A stretch of 64,000 nucleotides of DNA from Sva-07 sp963707515 (GTDB lineage: Bacteria; Actinomycetota; Acidimicrobiia; Acidimicrobiales; Ilumatobacteraceae), in contig CAVPQI010000003.1 of NCBI GenBank assembly GCA_963707515.1, positions 310,001 through 374,000 of the forward strand. Direction: 5' to 3'. Of the stretch, positions 1 through 9,849 are shown in pieces; within the stretch, counting starts at the first letter, position 1, and every line of letters starts with the position of its first letter. The position numbers and the translations under genes were made by a program. The notes under the pieces are model-generated. The model searched no databases and was not told the origin of the DNA. It worked only from the letters and a program-made list of their open reading frames with translations.

Positions 1-11
1 GGCGGACGCGT

Positions 12-100
12 CGAGGGCCGACCGGAGCAGCAGCTCCGATCGGCCCTCGCGTCATCCGACATCTGGTGGGACTCGTCGTCGACGACGATCGTCACCAGAT
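12..100. repeat. Two hairpins beyond the HtrA gene end
   Basis: Two inverted repeats lie in the 147-base gap after the minus-strand HtrA stop. The first pairs 12-27 with 34-49 (15 of 16 bases) around a CAGCAG loop. The second pairs ATCTGGTG at 61-68 with CACCAGAT at 93-100 and has a self-complementary centre. Neither has a clear T-tract, so a terminator role is possible but unproven. Confidence 0.5.
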
Positions 101-110
101 CTGGGATTGC

Positions 111-138
111 TGATTCCTGATTCCTGATTCCTGATTCG
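111..138. repeat. TGATTCC 7-bp tandem repeat (four units)
   Basis: Three perfect TGATTCC units and a fourth differing in its last base lie ten bases from the HtrA stop codon. The tract is AT-richer than its surroundings and is a likely slippage site. No function is visible. Confidence 0.8.
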
Positions 139-147
139 GGTGTCGGG

Positions 148-1773
148 TCAGACGACGATGTTGAACGAGGCGAGGACGTTGTCCAGTGCTTCGAGGTCGG
201 CGTCGGTCACCACCTGGACGGCGACGAGCACGCCGTAGGCACCGTCTGCCGAGGTCGACGCCACCACGATGTACTGCGTGGCGGTTCCGCCGCAGTCGGT
301 GAACAACTCGAACTCGCCGACGAAGAAGCCGTCGTCGTAGGCGTCGCGACCCTGCGACGTGCAGTCGGGCGGGGCCACCATGTCGAGCATCTCGGACGTC
401 GAGAACTGGGTCAGGGTCGGGCTGGCGAGGAAGTCGAGGCCGGGAGTCGTCCAGCTGTTGTGGTACTCGGCGATGTTCGGCGAGGCGACGACCGACGGCG
501 ACGCCGCGCCGTCACCGAGATCGGTCGAGGAGCCATCGACGTCGGCCCAGGCGGTCGGCACCGTGACCGAGATCGTCCCGGTGTCGTCCTCGACCGTCAT
601 GTAGTCCTCGTAGGCGGCGCCATCGGCCGGCGTATCGTCCGAGTACTCCTCGGCGAAGCTGAAGCTCTGCACGAGCACGTCACCGTTGAACTCACCTTCG
701 AGCACTTCGCTCGTCGCATAGCGCAACACCTCGACCGACAGCTGGGCGTCGGGGGCGTGCGAACGGAGGACGTCGCAGTAGTCCTTCATCGTGCCGTCGC
801 GACCGATCGAGACGCCCTCGACGCGGGTGACGATGTCGCCCGCCTCGATGCCGACCTCGTCGGCCATCGAACCCGACGCCACGCCCGAGACCCACAGCCC
901 GCTGATGGATCCGTCCTCGCTCTGCACGATCTGGCCGTTGATGCCGACCGAGTCGACGTCGTTGCCGGCGGCGAGCTCCTCGACGATCGGTGCGGCGACA
1001 TCGGCGGCGATCGCCAGGAACTGCGATTGGTTGGTCTGCACCGACGAGGCGTAGTGGATGCCGGCGACCTGGCCGTCAGCGGTGACCACCGGGCCGCCGG
1101 AGTTACCGGGCTGGGCAGCGGCGTCGTGCTCGAGGGTGTGGTCGATCGACGCCCACTGCGTGTCGCCGTTGGCCCGCTCCTTGGCGATGACGCCACGGGT
1201 CAGGGTGTACTCCGGGTCACCGAGTGGGAAGCCGGCGACGTAGATCTCCGTGCCGGGCTCGTTGGCGGACTCCGCCCACTGCAACGCCGGCAGTTCGGCA
1301 CCGTCGATCTTGATGACGGCGAGATCGGAGCACTCGGAGACACCGAGGACGCGGGCGTTACGCGGCTCGTCCTCACCGTCGACGTAGACCTGGAGCAGGC
1401 CGGCGCCGGTGACGACGTGGTTGTTGGTGACGGCGAGGCCCGACGAGTCGATGACGAATCCGGAGCCACGACCGGCCCCCTCCTGGGCGCCGAATTCGGG
1501 ATCGACGAACGTGCCGGTCGCCTCGATCTGCACCACGGCACCCTTGACGGAGCGGAGGTCACCGACGCCGCTCGCCGTCGTTTCGGGCGGGGTCGAATCC
1601 GGTTCATCGGGGTCGGTGCGCTCCGGCGCTTCTGTGGTCGATGGCTCGTTCAGGCTGACGGTGTCGTCGCCGCAGGCGGTGAGCGCAGCGAGCGAGCCGA
1701 CGGCGAGAAGCGCGAGTGTGCCGCGGCGTGCGGAGCGGCGGCGGAGGCCGCGAGTGGTGGGAGACATGGTCAT
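148..1773 (-). CDS. HtrA/DegP-like serine protease, lipoprotein, with PDZ domain
   Basis: Predicted extracytoplasmic serine protease of the S1C (HtrA) type, 541 residues. ATG at 1773 is preferred because an AAAGG ribosome site precedes it and the N terminus then forms a lipoprotein signal: arginine-rich start, hydrophobic core and lipobox LTAC with Cys34, followed by a Thr/Pro/Glu-rich linker. The catalytic triad is visible as His119 (TNNHVV), Asp150 (CSDLAVIKI) and Ser225 (GNSGGP). A PDZ-like domain follows at about 275-355. The last 170 residues are not recognised. The open frame continues upstream into the neighbouring gene only because that gene is frameshifted. The role, degradation or folding of damaged envelope proteins, is inferred from the family. 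Confidence 0.88.
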   Translation of the reverse strand: MTMSPTTRGLRRRSARRGTLALLAVGSLAALTACGDDTVSLNEPSTTEAPERTDPDEPDSTPPETTASGVGDLRSVKGAVVQIEATGTFVDPEFGAQEGAGRGSGFVIDSSGLAVTNNHVVTGAGLLQVYVDGEDEPRNARVLGVSECSDLAVIKIDGAELPALQWAESANEPGTEIYVAGFPLGDPEYTLTRGVIAKERANGDTQWASIDHTLEHDAAAQPGNSGGPVVTADGQVAGIHYASSVQTNQSQFLAIAADVAAPIVEELAAGNDVDSVGINGQIVQSEDGSISGLWVSGVASGSMADEVGIEAGDIVTRVEGVSIGRDGTMKDYCDVLRSHAPDAQLSVEVLRYATSEVLEGEFNGDVLVQSFSFAEEYSDDTPADGAAYEDYMTVEDDTGTISVTVPTAWADVDGSSTDLGDGAASPSVVASPNIAEYHNSWTTPGLDFLASPTLTQFSTSEMLDMVAPPDCTSQGRDAYDDGFFVGEFELFTDCGGTATQYIVVASTSADGAYGVLVAVQVVTDADLEALDNVLASFNIVV

Positions 1774-1808
1774 GCCTTTCGTGTTGTCTGTGCTTGGTTG
1801 AGATCTGG

Positions 1809-2559
1809 TCAGGGGGTGAGGGGCGCGGGAGCGCCCGCCGGCGTCGTCGGCCAACGGGCGCCGAAGGCGCCGGCGACGAGCCGCCGGTACGTCCGACGGC
1901 GCGCCGGCTGGGCGAGGCGGGCCGGCATCGGTGCCAACGCCGCCAGCGAACGCCCGACATCGGGATCGACGGTGGCCGAGAGCCACGGCAGTGCGAACCC
2001 GCCAGGCGTCGTCGTCACGGCGCGCCCGACGCGTTCGTCGAGCGCCGCGCACTCGTCGGCGGAGAAGTGTCGCTCGAGGACGGCCAGGACGTCGCGCTCC
2101 TCGTCGTCGAGGTGGTCGGCGAAGAGCTGCTCGAGCTCCGCCGTCTGGGCGACGGCGGCGGCATGGTCGTCGTCCCACGACGGCGTCGGCTCGGTCAGTC
2201 GGCGCAGCGTCGACCCGGCGGCCGCGGCGAGCTCGTCGACCAGCCGGTGGTCGGCGTCGAGCGCCGGGGCACATTCGACGAACGTCGGGACCCGGGCGAG
2301 GAGTGCCGGGAAGACGATCGTGTCGGCGATCTCGTGGTGTCGGGCGATCTGGGTGGCGTAGCCGGCGAACCAGCGATGCAGGGCGGGCGCGGATTCGTGA
2401 CGGGCGCTCACCCGGAGGTCGATGACCGCATCGACGAGCAGTGCGTTGGACGTGCTCGAGCGCGCCGTGGAGGGCGCGCGTCAGCCTCAGCTCGGGCGCA
2501 TCGACGCGGCGCGCCGCACCCGGGGCGGGCTCACGTCGGGGGGCGGGTTCCGTTGGCAT
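1809..2559 (-). CDS. Hemerythrin-like (HHE) domain protein, frameshifted
   Basis: A helical protein of about 250 residues resembling hemerythrin HHE cation-binding proteins, which bind a di-iron centre or sense oxygen, NO or iron. The ATG at 2559 begins MPTEPAPRREPAPG and leads to LRLTRALHGALEHVQ, a typical first helix. Near 2436 the frame slips by one base; the second frame continues as VDAVIDLRVSARHES and holds the ligand-like motifs RHHEIADTIVFPAL, ADHRLVDEL and HLDDEERDVL. Read together the two frames give one continuous domain, so the shift is probably a sequence error. A C-terminal tail of about 60 residues lies beyond the domain. It precedes the HtrA gene by 35 bases on the same strand. 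Confidence 0.72.
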
Positions 2560-2610
2560 GCCGCCACGATGGACGAGCGCACTTGCGGGGGACTTGCGTG
2601 TGACTTGTCG

Positions 2611-5600
2611 TCAGCTGACCGTCTGTCCGATGCGTCGCTGGACGTAGACGAGGCCGTACCGCCGTGCCAGCTCGGCGGCGCGATCGAGTGCCGCCTCGCC
2701 CGCCTCGTCGTCGCCGATGGCAGTCAGGAACCGGGCCTGATGAGCCAGAGTCCGGGCCAACCACGGCTCGGCGCCTGCCGCCTCGGCGAGGTCGACGGCG
2801 GCGGCGAAGCGTCGACGTGCCTCGTCGTCGTCACCGGTCGCCGCCGCACAGCGGGCGAGGGCGAGGTCGGTCGGCCCCATCGAGAAGGGCGTCGTGCCCG
2901 CGCTCGCCCAGCGGCGAGCGGCCGGCCGAAGGAGGTCGGCGATCGCCGCCGCTGCAGACACATCGCCGAGGTCGACGCGCACGTGGACCGCCGCCGACAT
3001 GCACGCGAGGGTCATGTAGTCGTCCGGGAACGGGGTCGCCCGCCCGAACGGCGCCACCAGTTCCGCGGCGACGTCGTGACGTCCGATCTCCAACACGCTG
3101 AAGGCGATCGTCTCGGCGACCGTGCGGCCGTACGGGCTCGACGATGCCACGTCCTGGGCCACCGGGATCAGGTCCTCCACACCGCCGTGCTCGAGCGCGA
3201 CCGCGGCCAGGTACGCCAGCTCGAGCGCCTCGGTGTCGTAGCGACGGCCGCGTCGATGGAGCTCGTGTGAGTCGCGGATCAGCTGGTCGGCATCGTCGTA
3301 GCGACCGCGGGCGAACGCCAGGGCACCCTCGAACCCGTACAGCTGGCTGCGCAGACGGAGGCTCGACACGAACTCGATCGTCCGTCGCGCCGCTGCCAGT
3401 TCCGCCTCGGCGGCGGCGAGGTCACCCATCTCGGCGTGGGTCTCGGCGAGGTGGTAGTGGGCGGCAAAGATCTGGTCGGCGTCGAGCTGCTCGCTCTCTG
3501 CGAGGGCGAGGATCTCCTCGGCGTTGCGCCGGCGGATCTCGATGTCGAACGGCCGGCACGGCACGGTGACGCTGTTGAGGACGGCTGCCAGCGTCGACGC
3601 ACGTCCGGCGCGGCGGGCCTCGCGCACCGCCGAGGCGCACACGTCGCGGTGACGGGTCGGTCCTGCGAACACCAGCTCGGCGGCGAGCGCCCCGAGCAGG
3701 AGGGCGCGGGTGTCGACGTCGTCGTCGGGAAGCAGCTGCAGCGTGCGCTCGAGGGCACGGACGATCTCGTCGTCGACGACGCCGTACGGCTCGTTGGCCC
3801 ACACGTGCTCGTGGTTGGCGAGCAGCGCCGCTCGGGCCATGTCGGCGACCGAGCCGATGGCGGCGGCGGCATCGACGGCAGCGATGATCGGCGCCTTGAC
3901 CGCCCCGACCATGTCGGCGGCGAGCATCGCCTCCGCCTGGGCGATCAGCACGTCGATGCGGGCGGCGATGTCCGCCGGTCGACTGCGGGTGATGGCGTCG
4001 GCGACGCGCGCCCAGTGCACCGCGGCGTCCTCGTGGGCGAACTGTTCGGCCGACTGCTTGGCGGCGATCGTGCTCGCCTGGATCGCCAACTCGCCGGTGC
4101 CGGCGAGGATGCCCTCGTAGGCATGACGGGCGACCTCCGCGGCGCGGAGCCCGAAGCCGGGTCCCGCGGTGGCGGCCATGGCCCGGGCGGTGCGGGCGTG
4201 ATAGGCGGCCCGGCGGACGGCGTTGACCTCGTCGGCGAGTGCGTCGGCGACGAGCACGTGTGAGAAGGCCAACTGGCCGCCGAGCTCGACGAGCAGGCCG
4301 AGGTCGATCGCCGGCTCGAGCTCGTCGAGGACGTCGACGACGTTGCTGTCGACGGCGGCGGCGAGCGACTCCACATCGATCGCCCGGCCGAGCGACGCGG
4401 CGACCGGGAGCAGTTGCTGGGTCGCCTTCGGCAACCGCGACACCCGCCGGCGGACGACCGCCTTGACGCCGGGCGGGATCGCCCGTTCGGCGCGCGCCAT
4501 GTCGATCGTGCCGAGCCGTCCCTCCGACGCCAGCAGCTCGACGAGCTCCTTGATGAACAGCGGGTTGCCGGCGGTCCGGCGGTGGACGAGCGCCGCCACC
4601 TCGGCGGAGACGTCGACGTCGGAGCGGTTGCCGAGCCACGTGACCACCTCGTCGGCGCGGAGTCCGCCGAGCACGATGTGCACGGCGTCGGCGCCGCGGG
4701 CGATCTCGGCGAGACAGTCGACGAGCGCCGGGTTCTCGTGGTCGGGAACGGGGCGCACGGTGGCGACGACGAACGTCTGCGTACTGCGCAGCTCGTGCGC
4801 GGTGTGCTCGATGATGCGCAGCGAGTCGGGATCGGCCCACTGCAGATCGTCGATGACGAGCAACAGCGGTTGACCGATGCGTGACACCGCGTCGAGGACG
4901 GCGCGTGAGAAGCCGAAGCGCTCGGTCGGCGCCGTGATGCTGCCGCGGTCCAGTTCGCGCACCTGGAGGTCGGTGAAGCCGGCGGCGCGCAACTGCTCGC
5001 CGAGCTGGGTGAGCGGCCAGAACGGTGGTGCCGACCGATGCTCGGGGCAGCGGGCGCAGGCGGTGACGACGCCGCGCTCGGCAGCGATGGCGGTCAGCGA
5101 CTCGGAGAGCCGAGTCTTCCCGATGCCCGGCTCGCCGGTGATCAGGGCGAAGCCGCCGCGCCCGCGGATCGCGGCGTCGAGGCCATTGGCCAGCACGGCG
5201 AGCTCCTGGGTCCGGCCGACGAGGCTGGCCGGTCCGTCGGGGCGTTCACCGGCGGCCGGCCCGCCCGGATCGGGAGCGTCCGGCTCGGGCGTCTCCTCCG
5301 CCTCCGCCGTCGGCGCGGCATGCGCCGGCCGGGTCGCCGGGGCATCGCCGGTGAGCGCCGGATCGTGTTCGAGGATCCCCACTTCGAGGCGCTGCAGATC
5401 CGGGCCGAGCCGCAAGCCGGACGAGTCGACGAGGGCGCGGCGGCAGCGGTCGACGACACGCAGGGCATCGGTCTGGCGTTCGCAGCGATACAGGGCGAGG
5501 GCCAGCAGCCACTGCATGCGCTCCCGGGCGGGACGGTCGGCGGCCTCACCTTCGAGGAGGCGGATCGACTCCGCCGGGTTGCCGAGCCGCAGCTGGGCGT

Positions 5601-6108
5601 CGGCGGCACCCTCGAGCGCCGTCAGCCGCGCTTGCTCGACCCGCTCGGCGTGGGCGATGACAAATGGCTCGTCGGCGAACTCGGGGAGCAACGGGCCGGA
5701 CCAGCTGGCGAGGGCGGCGGCGAGCGTCGCCGCGGCGTGGCTTGGGTGGTCGTCCTCGAGTGCTCGCAGCCCGATCGCCACCTCGTCGACGAAACGGTGG
5801 GCGTCGACGTCGTGGCGGCTGGCGGCGAGGCGGTAGCCCGGCGGCTGGGTGAGCAGCACGCGGGCCGGTTCGCGCGGACGGCGGTCGGGTTCGAGTGCGT
5901 TGCGCAGGCGCGACACCTGGGAGTGCAGTGAGGCGATGGCGGTCTCGGATTCGTCGTCCCAGAGCGCGCCGAGCAGGCGGTCGACCGACACGACCCGATC
6001 GACATCGAGCAGCAGCACGGCGAGCAGCGCCCGCTGCTTCGGGCTCAGGGTGTCGACGCGGCCACGGTCACCAACCACCTCCAAGCCGCCGAGGACACGA
6101 AAACGCAC
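2611..6108 (-). CDS. SARP/AfsR-type transcriptional regulator with AAA ATPase and TPR-like C terminus
   Basis: A large (1165 residues) signal-transduction ATPase regulator. The N terminus is an OmpR-type winged helix (start MRFRVLGGLEV, GTG at 6108; SPKQRALLAVLLL; LHSQVSRLRNALEP) followed by a bacterial activation domain to about residue 250. A proline-rich linker leads to an AAA/NACHT-like ATPase with Walker A GEPGIGKT and a Walker B-like LLLVIDDLQWAD. The remaining 500 residues are Ala/Leu-rich helical repeats, probably TPR. Such proteins activate nearby genes, often for secondary metabolism, but no biosynthetic cluster is present here. It starts 21 bases after lnt and may be co-transcribed. 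The target is unknown. Confidence 0.88.
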   Translation of the reverse strand: MRFRVLGGLEVVGDRGRVDTLSPKQRALLAVLLLDVDRVVSVDRLLGALWDDESETAIASLHSQVSRLRNALEPDRRPREPARVLLTQPPGYRLAASRHDVDAHRFVDEVAIGLRALEDDHPSHAAATLAAALASWSGPLLPEFADEPFVIAHAERVEQARLTALEGAADAQLRLGNPAESIRLLEGEAADRPARERMQWLLALALYRCERQTDALRVVDRCRRALVDSSGLRLGPDLQRLEVGILEHDPALTGDAPATRPAHAAPTAEAEETPEPDAPDPGGPAAGERPDGPASLVGRTQELAVLANGLDAAIRGRGGFALITGEPGIGKTRLSESLTAIAAERGVVTACARCPEHRSAPPFWPLTQLGEQLRAAGFTDLQVRELDRGSITAPTERFGFSRAVLDAVSRIGQPLLLVIDDLQWADPDSLRIIEHTAHELRSTQTFVVATVRPVPDHENPALVDCLAEIARGADAVHIVLGGLRADEVVTWLGNRSDVDVSAEVAALVHRRTAGNPLFIKELVELLASEGRLGTIDMARAERAIPPGVKAVVRRRVSRLPKATQQLLPVAASLGRAIDVESLAAAVDSNVVDVLDELEPAIDLGLLVELGGQLAFSHVLVADALADEVNAVRRAAYHARTARAMAATAGPGFGLRAAEVARHAYEGILAGTGELAIQASTIAAKQSAEQFAHEDAAVHWARVADAITRSRPADIAARIDVLIAQAEAMLAADMVGAVKAPIIAAVDAAAAIGSVADMARAALLANHEHVWANEPYGVVDDEIVRALERTLQLLPDDDVDTRALLLGALAAELVFAGPTRHRDVCASAVREARRAGRASTLAAVLNSVTVPCRPFDIEIRRRNAEEILALAESEQLDADQIFAAHYHLAETHAEMGDLAAAEAELAAARRTIEFVSSLRLRSQLYGFEGALAFARGRYDDADQLIRDSHELHRRGRRYDTEALELAYLAAVALEHGGVEDLIPVAQDVASSSPYGRTVAETIAFSVLEIGRHDVAAELVAPFGRATPFPDDYMTLACMSAAVHVRVDLGDVSAAAAIADLLRPAARRWASAGTTPFSMGPTDLALARCAAATGDDDEARRRFAAAVDLAEAAGAEPWLARTLAHQARFLTAIGDDEAGEAALDRAAELARRYGLVYVQRRIGQTVS

Positions 6109-6129
6109 CGGCGGATCGTAGCCAGATCG

Positions 6130-7710
6130 TCACGGTCGGTGGGCGGACGAGGGAACTCTGCCCGTCCGGGCACCCGGTCGGGCACCGGCGCGAGCCACCC
6201 ACGTGACGATCGCCAGGGCGGCCAGCAGCACGACGATGATCGGCCGGTCACCGAGCCGGGTGTACCACGTGAACCCCTCGCGCATCGGCACGTCGGCGTC
6301 GAGGATGTTGCGTTCGCTGACCGACGTGCGTTGCAGGACGTCGCCGTCGGAATCGACGATCGCCGTGAACCCGGTCGGTGCCGCCTGCACCACCCAACGA
6401 CCGGTCTCCAACGCTCGCAATCGGCTCGAAGCGACCTGTTGGGTCTGCACGATCGTGCCGCTGTAGCTGGCGCCGTTGGTCGGATTGAGGATCGCCTGGC
6501 CACCTTCGCGCACGCCCTCGCGGGCGCGTCCGGCGAAGAACACCTCCCACGAGATGACGACGGCGAGGCGAGGTCCGTCGGGCAGGTCGAGGACGGCAGG
6601 TCCGGTGCCGGCAATGGCGTCGCGACCGATCTGGTCGACCGGCGCACCGAGCGTCTCCAGCAGGCCGCGTAACGGCACGTACTCGCCGAACGGGACGCGA
6701 CGGACCTTGTCGTAACGGTCGGCGATCTCTCCGTCGGGCATCACGATCACCTGGGCGTTGGTCCGGCGTGTGCCGTCGCGCAGCTCCTCGGTGATGCCGA
6801 CGGCGATCGGCACGCCGAGCCGAGCCGCCTCCGCGGCGACTGCCTCGTGGGCCCACGAGCCGTCGAACGTGTCGACGTCGATCGTGTTCTCGGGCCACAG
6901 GACGAGGTCGAGCTCGGGGTCCGGCTCGATCGACTGCGTCGCTTCGAGGTGGCGTCGGGTGACCTCCGACGACGGCACCTCGAGCGCGCTCGTGCCCTGC
7001 TCGCCACCGCCTTGCACGGCGGCGACCTGCAGCGACTCGCCGGTCTCGCTGCCGCGCGGGGCCACGAGGGCCACCGCCCACAGGGCGACGCAGACGCCGA
7101 GGGCGACTGCCCCCGGTGCGACACGACGCACCGCCGGCGGGAATCGTCGGGCGAGCGCCGGGATCGCGGGCGCCCATCCGGCGAGGACGTGACCGATCTG
7201 GAACGCGAACCACGTCAGGGCGAGCACGCCGCCCACGCGCACGATGCCGACGAACGGTCCGCCGACCTGGGCCATGCCGAGCGTCGCCAACGGCACGCCG
7301 CCGAACGGGAACGAGAACCGCAACGCCTCGGCGAGGGTGTGGGCGATCGGGCGGCCGATGACCCGCCAGATGCCGATCGGTGCGACCAGTGCGGCCACGG
7401 CGTGGTAGCCCGAGAACACCGCCGCGGCGGCGAGGTAGCCGGGCAGCGTGAGCTGGAACATCCACGCCATGCCGAGGTACATCCAGCCGACGCCGAAGGC
7501 GAAGCCGACGACGAGGCGTTGGCGTCGCGACGGTTCGGCACCGAGGGCGACCTCGAACAAGATGATGCCCGCGAACGTCAGCGGCCAGAAACCCCAGGGC
7601 GGCATCGAGAAGGCCACGAGGAGGCCGGCGAGCAACCCGAGGGCCGGCCGCGCGGCCCGGCGTCGGAATGGCACCGACGGCGCGTCGGTGCGCTCGGCGG
7701 TGTCGGTCAC
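6130..7710 (-). CDS. lnt: Apolipoprotein N-acyltransferase (catalytic Cys replaced by Ser)
   Basis: Membrane enzyme that would N-acylate lipoproteins; 526 residues. GTG at 7710 overlaps the sortase stop (GTGA), which fixes the start. Several membrane segments occupy the first 220 residues, a nitrilase-fold domain follows, and a final membrane helix ends the protein. The nitrilase Glu (LWPENTID) and Lys (YDKVRRVPFGEYVP) are present. The position of the catalytic Cys, normally in a CYE or CFE context, reads VVISWEVFF, with Ser encoded by TCG at 6550-6552. Activity is therefore uncertain; the protein may be a divergent or altered acyltransferase, or a single substitution may have been read wrongly. 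Confidence 0.85.
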   Translation of the reverse strand: MTDTAERTDAPSVPFRRRAARPALGLLAGLLVAFSMPPWGFWPLTFAGIILFEVALGAEPSRRQRLVVGFAFGVGWMYLGMAWMFQLTLPGYLAAAAVFSGYHAVAALVAPIGIWRVIGRPIAHTLAEALRFSFPFGGVPLATLGMAQVGGPFVGIVRVGGVLALTWFAFQIGHVLAGWAPAIPALARRFPPAVRRVAPGAVALGVCVALWAVALVAPRGSETGESLQVAAVQGGGEQGTSALEVPSSEVTRRHLEATQSIEPDPELDLVLWPENTIDVDTFDGSWAHEAVAAEAARLGVPIAVGITEELRDGTRRTNAQVIVMPDGEIADRYDKVRRVPFGEYVPLRGLLETLGAPVDQIGRDAIAGTGPAVLDLPDGPRLAVVISWEVFFAGRAREGVREGGQAILNPTNGASYSGTIVQTQQVASSRLRALETGRWVVQAAPTGFTAIVDSDGDVLQRTSVSERNILDADVPMREGFTWYTRLGDRPIIVVLLAALAIVTWVARAGARPGARTGRVPSSAHRP

Positions 7711-8405
7711 GTGCGCAGGGCGAGGGAGACGACGATCCGCTGGGCGGTCGATCCGAGCGGATGGCAGGCGAACAGAGTGGCCGTCGCGGTGTCGGTCGGA
7801 TCGATGATCCAGAGTGCGTCGGGCCCGACGATCTCGGTGCCGGTGACGAGATAGGTGAATGTGCCCGACTCCGTGGTGAGGACCATCTCGTCGCCGGGCA
7901 CGAGCGAGTCGAGGTGGCGGAACTCGGCACCGTGGCTCGTGCGGTGGCCGCCGACGACGACGTTGCCGATCTCCCCCGGCATCGCCGATCCCGGCCAGTG
8001 GCCGGGGCCGCGATCGAGGGTGGACAGGCGGATGCCTTCTTCGAGCCCGGTGTCGAGGCCGATCTTGGCGATCGTGATGCGCCCGATCGGCGGGTTGTTC
8101 TCGGGCGTCCGGGCATCGGGTGGCGGTGCAACCGGCTGCGTCAGCTGGCGCGGCAGCGGCGCGGTCGTCGTGGTGGTCGTCGTCGAGGTGGAGGTGGTGG
8201 TGGTCGTCGAGGTGGTGGTGGTCGTCGGCGCGGTCGTGGTCGTCGTCGGCAGCCGGATCGGCGCCAGTTCGGCGGATGCCGTCGGTGTCGAGCCGCAGCC
8301 CGCGGCGGTCGCCGCCGCCAGCAGCACGGCCGCCGCGACCCCGAGGACCGCTCGCGCCGACGTTCGTCGGCGCATCGTCGACCGTGGCTCGGCGAGCCGG
8401 CTCAT
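7707..8405 (-). CDS. Class E sortase with Thr-rich linker
   Basis: Predicted cysteine transpeptidase of the sortase family, 232 residues. The ATG at 8405 overlaps the hemG stop (ATGA). The N terminus has a hydrophobic signal ending AATAAGC, which looks like a lipobox, then a spacer made almost only of Thr with a few Ser, Ala and Pro. The catalytic domain carries the expected His (VVGGHRTSHG), Cys (TLFACHP) and Arg (AQRIVV). Sortases anchor surface proteins to the cell wall or build pili. No protein with a sorting signal is encoded in this window, so the substrate is unknown. The position inside a haem-lipoprotein operon is unusual. Confidence 0.88.
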   Translation of the reverse strand: MSRLAEPRSTMRRRTSARAVLGVAAAVLLAAATAAGCGSTPTASAELAPIRLPTTTTTAPTTTTTSTTTTTSTSTTTTTTTAPLPRQLTQPVAPPPDARTPENNPPIGRITIAKIGLDTGLEEGIRLSTLDRGPGHWPGSAMPGEIGNVVVGGHRTSHGAEFRHLDSLVPGDEMVLTTESGTFTYLVTGTEIVGPDALWIIDPTDTATATLFACHPLGSTAQRIVVSLALRT

Positions 8406-9794
8406 GACGGCGATTCTTCCAGACCACCGGCGGTGGTGAGGACGCGCCCGGCCACTGCACGGGCGTCGCGGATGCACGCCGGGATCCCGATCCCGCGATA
8501 CGAGGCGCCGGTGACGGCGACCCCGGCGGGAAGCGACCGCTCGACTGCGGCCACCCACTCGCGGTGGTGCGGCCGGTACTGGGCGAACGCCCCCGGCCAG
8601 CGGGTGATGCGCAGCGCCTGCGGGGCGAGGTCGAGCTGGAGGTGCTGGCCGACGTCGGTGACGACGGCGTCGACGACCGCCTCGTCGTCGAGGTGGAGGA
8701 CCGGGGCGCCGTCGCGTCCGAGCGAGATGCGCAGGATCTCGCCGCCGCCGGGCGGACGCCAGTGAGCCCACTTCTGCGATCCGAAGGACACCGCCGTGAC
8801 CGAACGTTGGACCGGCTTCGGGACGAGGTAGCCGCTGAGGCCGCGCAGGCGTTCGGGCCACTCGTCGCCCGACACCAGTGCGGTGACCATCACCACGTCG
8901 GCGCGCTCGGCCGTGCGCAACAGCCGCGCCGCCTCCGGCGCCGAGCCGGCGAGCAGCAGCGCGGCGACGTCGGCCGGTGCGGCGATCACGACGTGGTCGA
9001 CGTGGTGCGTGTCGCGCTCGGTGGCGATCACCCAGTGGCCGTCGCGGGCGAGCGCGACGACCGGTGTGGACAGGTGGATCGCGGCACCGGCGCGGGCGGC
9101 TGCCTCCGCCGTCGCCGAGGCGAGCGCCCCGACGCCCGCGCGGGGTGGCGAACACGGAGCCTGCGGCGGCGGTTGCCGTTCCCGGCGTGCTGCGGCGTTG
9201 TCGCCGGGCCGTCAGCAACATGCTCCGCCCACTGTCGGCGAGTGCCGCCAGCTGTGGCACCTCGGCCAACGAGAAGCGGTCGGTGTCGGTGGCGTAGATG
9301 CTGCCGACGAGGGCATCGACGAGCCGTTCGTGGACCTCGTCGCCGAAGCGGGCGCGGACGAACGCCCCGACCGAGTCCGGATCGGTCGAGGTGCGTGGCA
9401 GCAACGGTTCGCAGGCGGCGCGAGCCTTGCCACGCCACGACAACAACCCGGTGCGGGCGAGTGGCCCGAGGCGTCCCGGGAGCCCCAGCATCAACCCGTC
9501 GGGGATGGCGTGGAGTCCGTCGTGCCACACGGCCGCACCGACGGGTTCCGGGGCCGTCAGGTCGTCGCCGAGCCCGACCCGCGTGGCCAGCGCGACGGCG
9601 TCGGGGACGCGGGCCAAGAACGCGTCGGCACCTTCGTCGACGTGGGCGACACCGGCGAACGGGGAGGTGGCGATCTTGCCGCCGATGTGGTCGGCGGACT
9701 CGAACAGGGCGACCTCGGCGCCCCCCTCGGCGAGTTCGAGGGCTGCCGTGGCCCCGCTGATGCCGCCACCGATCACGGCGACGCGCGGCGTCAC
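8402..9794 (-). CDS. hemG: Protoporphyrinogen/coproporphyrinogen oxidase, frameshifted
   Basis: FAD-dependent oxidase of late haem synthesis (HemY/CgoX type), about 464 residues. The start MTPRVAVIGGGISGA (GTG at 9794) gives the dinucleotide-binding GGGISG motif, followed by LFESADHIGGKIAT and DEGADAFLARVPDA, typical of this family. Near 9145 the frame slips by one base within a GC run; the next frame resumes as AGVGALASATAEAA and runs to ASYRGIGIPACIRDA, the conserved C-terminal FAD contact. Nothing is missing, so a sequence error is likely. It lies between hemH (55-base gap) and the sortase (4-base overlap). Confidence 0.88.
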
Positions 9795-9849
9795 GGGCAC
9801 ACTCCCGGCGTCGATCGATGGTGGTCGCCCGGCGGCGCGTTGTGGTGTG

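Noticed and set aside
148..2559. A single 803-residue protein joining hemerythrin and protease
   Set aside because: Only the first 45 residues look hemerythrin-like; the next 215 are out of frame, Arg-rich nonsense, and the real hemerythrin body is in another frame.
2611..6108. Secondary-metabolite cluster controlled by the SARP regulator
   Set aside because: Surrounding genes are haem, lipoprotein and protease genes; no synthase, tailoring or resistance genes are nearby.
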